From Trueperaceae bacterium (lineage in GTDB: Bacteria; Deinococcota; Deinococci; Deinococcales; Trueperaceae), in contig JAGXHO010000270.1 of assembly GCA_024636105.1 (NCBI GenBank), positions 1-10,778 on the forward strand: a stretch of DNA of 10,778 bases, read 5' to 3'. Made by a program: the position numbers and the translations under genes. Below, in pieces: positions 8,370 to 10,778 of the stretch (the first letter of the stretch is position 1; the number at the start of each line of letters is the position of its first letter). A model generated the notes under the pieces. It was not told the origin of the DNA and ran no database searches. It saw only the letters and a list, made by a program, of their open reading frames with translations.

Positions 8370-9946
8370 CGGCACCCGCCGGCGAGGCGCCGGCGCCGCT
8401 CAGCGTCGTTCCCCGCTGGGCCTGGGGCCTACCGGTCGCCGTCGCCGTCGTCGCTGCCGCGGTCTGGGCGGACGGCATGACCTACGCGCAGTTCCACCTC
8501 GCGTTCACGCTCCCGTGGCTGGCGGTGCTCGCTTGGGACGCGGCCCGTGGGCGCGGCGATCCGCGCGGCGTCCGGCACGGTGGGATCGCGATCGGCGTGC
8601 TGATCGTGGTCGCGCTGGCGTACACCTTCCCGTGGGATCGGCACCTGATCGTGCAGGGCGTCTGGGGGTATCCGGAGGGGCGCGTGCTCGCCACCATCGC
8701 CGGCGTCCCCGTGGAGGAGGTCGCGTTCTTCGCGATCCAGACGTGGGTCGCCGGCCTCGTCGCGCTGGCGTGGCGGCGCCGGCTCCCCGCGGACGCCGAA
8801 GCGCGGTCGCACGCCGCCGCGGCCGCTCGCGCGCTCCCCGCGGCCGCTGCGCTCGGCCTGGCGGCGCTCGGCCTGCTGCTCGTCCCGAGCGACTCGGGCT
8901 CGTACCTCGGCTTGATCCTGGTCTGGGCGATGCCGATCCTGGCGCTCCAGTGGGGGTTCGGCGGCGACCTGCTCTGGGCGCGGAGGCGCGTCTTCGGCCT
9001 CGCCGTCGCGCTCCCGACGGCGTGGTTGTGGCTCGCCGACCGCTTCGCGATCGGCATGGGCATCTGGTGGATCTCGCCGGAGCGCACGCTCGGATGGGCG
9101 CCGCTCGGGCTTCCGATCGAGGAGGCGACCTTCTTCCTCGCCACCAACCTGCTCGTCGTCGGCGGCGTGCTGCTCGCGGTCGACGGTCGCTCGCTGACGC
9201 GGCTCGTGGCGCTCGGGCGCGCAACGCGCGCGCGTCCCTGGCGCCCGTGGCTGGTCGCCTGGGTGCTCTTCATGGTGCCCACGCCGCTCTTCCCGCAGGC
9301 GTTCGTGCCCCTCGCGTATGCGAGCACCGGGGCGGTCGCCGTGGCCGTGCTCCTGGTGGCGATCGCGCGCTTCGGGCGCCGCGCGTGGGCGCTGCTCGGC
9401 ACCTCGCTGGCGTTCGGGTGGGCGGTCGAGGTGCTCGGTTCGCGCACCGGCGTTCCCTTCGGCGCGTACGCCTACACGGCGCCGGGCCCCACGCTCGCCG
9501 GGGTGCCGCTGCTCGTCCCGATCGGTTGGTTCGCCTTCGCTCTGATCGCCTTGGCCGTCGTGCCCGGGCGGCGCGCGTGGTGGGGAGCGCCGCTCGCGCT
9601 CGTCGCGTGGGACCTGGGCCTCGACCCGCTGATGGTGCGCGAGGGCTTCTGGGCGTTCGCGCGCCCCGACTACTTCGGGGTGGCCTGGACGAACTTCCTC
9701 GGTTGGTACGTCGCGGGGCTGGCGCTCGTCGCGCTGCTCCTCCGGATCGAGCCGCGGCTGCGGACGCCGCGCCTCGCGGCGGGCCGCTTCGCGGCGGCGA
9801 TCGGTGACTTGCAGGCGACGTACCTGGTGCAGGCCTTCCTGATCGGCGTCGGCCTCGCGTTCTTCGGGTTGCCGGTCGCCGGGGCGATCGCGACCGCTGC
9901 GATGGTGGCCGTGTGGGCGCGCGGCCGTTCGGGGTCGGGCGCGTGA
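8366..9946 (+). CDS. Fused lycopene cyclase (CrtYc-CrtYd) and CruF carotenoid 1',2'-hydratase
   Basis: A 526-residue multi-pass membrane protein with three domains. Residues about 15-135 form a first lycopene cyclase domain with FHLAFTLPW (43-51) and the catalytic-type PVEE (115-118). Residues about 160-275 form a second, with [13 protein letters not shown] (232-244) and PIEE (250-253). These correspond to the separate CrtYc/CrtYd subunits of actinobacteria and to the fused cyclases of archaea and fungi. Residues about 295-460 are a CruF (DUF422) domain: [17 protein letters not shown] (355-371), [10 protein letters not shown] (414-423) and TNFLGW (442-447). Further hydrophobic helices follow to the C-terminus (about 480-515). 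The expected chemistry is beta-ring closure at one end of lycopene and water addition at C-1' of the other. The GTG start overlaps the crtO stop by four bases. All key residues of each domain appear intact and there is no frameshift. Confidence 0.88.
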
Positions 9947-10656
9947 CGGAGCGGCTGGCGGCCGCCTTCGTGCGGCTCGTGGCGGCCTTCGTGCCGGCGC
10001 GCATCCATCGCGCGTTCCGCCGCGGCACCGGCGGCGTGTGGGGGCGCCTCGAGGCGCCGGTGCCTGCCGGCGGGGCCGTCGTGGTCGCCAACCACCACTC
10101 CTGGTGGGACGCCTACCTCGCCTGGGGGTTGGCCGTTCACCACGAGCGACCGCCCGGAGCGGTGATGGACGACGCGCAACTCGATCGCTTCCGCTTCTTC
10201 ACCCACCTGGGGGCGGTGCCGGCGAGCCGGCCGCGCGCCGCGGCCCGGCACGCGGCCAGCGGCGCCTGGCTGGTCGTGTTCCCCGAAGCGCGGCTGCGGC
10301 CGGCGGGCCCGCTCGGCCCCACCCGTCCGGGCGCCGCGGCCATCGCTCGCTGGGCCGGCGTCCCGATGTGGCCGGTCGCCTTCCGCGCGGTGGTGCGCGG
10401 TGGGGAGCACCCGGAGCTGTTCGTGCGCGCAGGGGCGCTGCTCCCGGCCGACGGCGACGCGGCTGCGGCCCACGCGGCGCTGGCCGCGCTGCTCGCGCGC
10501 CTCGACGCAGACCTCGCGGCGGCGACCGACCCGGAAGGGCCCGTTCCGGGGTACGAGGCGTGGTGGCGCGGTCTTGGCCGCGCCGACCAGCGCGCCGGTT
10601 GGCTGGCGCGGTTGTGGGGCGGCGGCCCGGGTCGTCGTCGGGGCGGTGGCGCGTGA
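9943..10656 (+). CDS. PlsC-like acyltransferase, possibly carotenoid-glycoside acyltransferase
   Basis: A 237-residue member of the 1-acylglycerol-3-phosphate acyltransferase superfamily. The catalytic HX4D box is NHHSWWD (His51, Asp56), and the second block reads VVFPEARLRP (111-120), where the usual FPEGTRS has become FPEARL. A third block follows at PTRPGAAAIARWAGVP (126-141). An upstream in-frame GTG at 9913 exists, but GTG at 9943 is preferred because it overlaps the preceding TGA as GTGA, as at the neighbouring junctions, and gives a sensible N-terminus. The C-terminus is arginine- and glycine-rich. Placement directly after the cyclase-hydratase and before a membrane protein suggests it acylates a carotenoid glycoside, but ordinary phospholipid acylation cannot be excluded. 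Confidence 0.78.
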   Translation: MTERLAAAFVRLVAAFVPARIHRAFRRGTGGVWGRLEAPVPAGGAVVVANHHSWWDAYLAWGLAVHHERPPGAVMDDAQLDRFRFFTHLGAVPASRPRAAARHAASGAWLVVFPEARLRPAGPLGPTRPGAAAIARWAGVPMWPVAFRAVVRGGEHPELFVRAGALLPADGDAAAAHAALAALLARLDADLAAATDPEGPVPGYEAWWRGLGRADQRAGWLARLWGGGPGRRRGGGA

Positions 10657-10778
10657 CCCTCGGCGACGCGGCGTTCGCGGCGGTCGCTGCCTTCCTCCTC
10701 GGGCAGGCGCTCGTGCTCGCGCTCAACACCGCGACCTTCCTGGTCCTCGGCGCCCGCGCGCCCGCGCGGCGCGCCGGC
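10653..10778 (+). CDS. Partial membrane-anchored protein, possibly CruG-like glycosyltransferase
   Basis: A GTG at 10653 overlaps the acyltransferase TGA (10654-10656) as GTGA. It opens a frame that stays open for 42 codons to the window edge. The visible part has a hydrophobic helix (about residues 7-35, including FLLGQALVLALN) and then ARAPARRAG, a basic proline-containing linker. Membrane-anchored family 2 glycosyltransferases such as CruG begin this way, just before their catalytic domain, and CruF is often next to CruG. No catalytic residue is in view, so the function is a guess from context. Confidence 0.45.
   Translation, partial: MTLGDAAFAAVAAFLLGQALVLALNTATFLVLGARAPARRAG

Noticed and set aside
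9913..9942. Upstream GTG start for the acyltransferase
   Set aside because: It lies deeper inside the cyclase-hydratase gene with no ribosome binding site, whereas GTG at 9943 forms the same GTGA overlap as the neighbouring junctions.

Overview
The window is very GC-rich and almost fully coding. It most resembles the Deinococcota (Deinococcus-Thermus), possibly a Truepera-like lineage. Three things point there: a CrtO-type carotene ketolase next to a CruF-type hydratase, a PrcB-family lipoprotein, and several genes with no Shine-Dalgarno sequence but a TANNNT box 6-7 bases before the start codon, the mark of leaderless transcription known from Deinococcus. The taxonomic call is inference from protein family and promoter style, not from a marker gene.

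Left part (1-3600), short mixed-strand units. On the minus strand lies a membrane-glycolipid-type glycosyltransferase (1200-49), whose stop codon overlaps the GTG start of a second gene with a signal-peptide-like N-terminus running off the left edge (52-1). Divergent to it is a PrcB-domain lipoprotein (1306-2421). Convergent with the lipoprotein is a type 2 dGTPase (3600-2452). The two convergent genes share a perfect 21-bp hairpin that fills the 30-base gap and covers the lipoprotein stop codon. The dGTPase and the next gene are divergent, with back-to-back -10 boxes in a 58-base gap.

Right part (3659-10778), all plus strand. An inositol-monophosphatase-fold phosphatase (probably histidinol-phosphatase) and ispG each have their own leaderless promoter and are separated by a second long hairpin over a stop codon. 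Then comes a carotenoid cluster: crtB, a crtO-like ketolase, a triple-domain fusion of two lycopene cyclase domains with a CruF hydratase domain, a PlsC-like acyltransferase, and the first 42 codons of a membrane-anchored protein that may be a CruG-like glycosyltransferase. The last three junctions are GTGA stop-start overlaps.

Read together: IspG supplies the isoprenoid precursor route, CrtB makes phytoene, and a desaturase not in the window would make lycopene. The fusion could close one end into a beta ring and hydrate the other, CrtO would add the 4-keto group, and the acyltransferase plus the following gene could glycosylate and acylate the 1'-hydroxyl. The predicted product is a monocyclic ketocarotenoid acyl glycoside, like deinoxanthin in its core and salinixanthin in its decoration. 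The most unusual item is the cyclase-cyclase-hydratase fusion.
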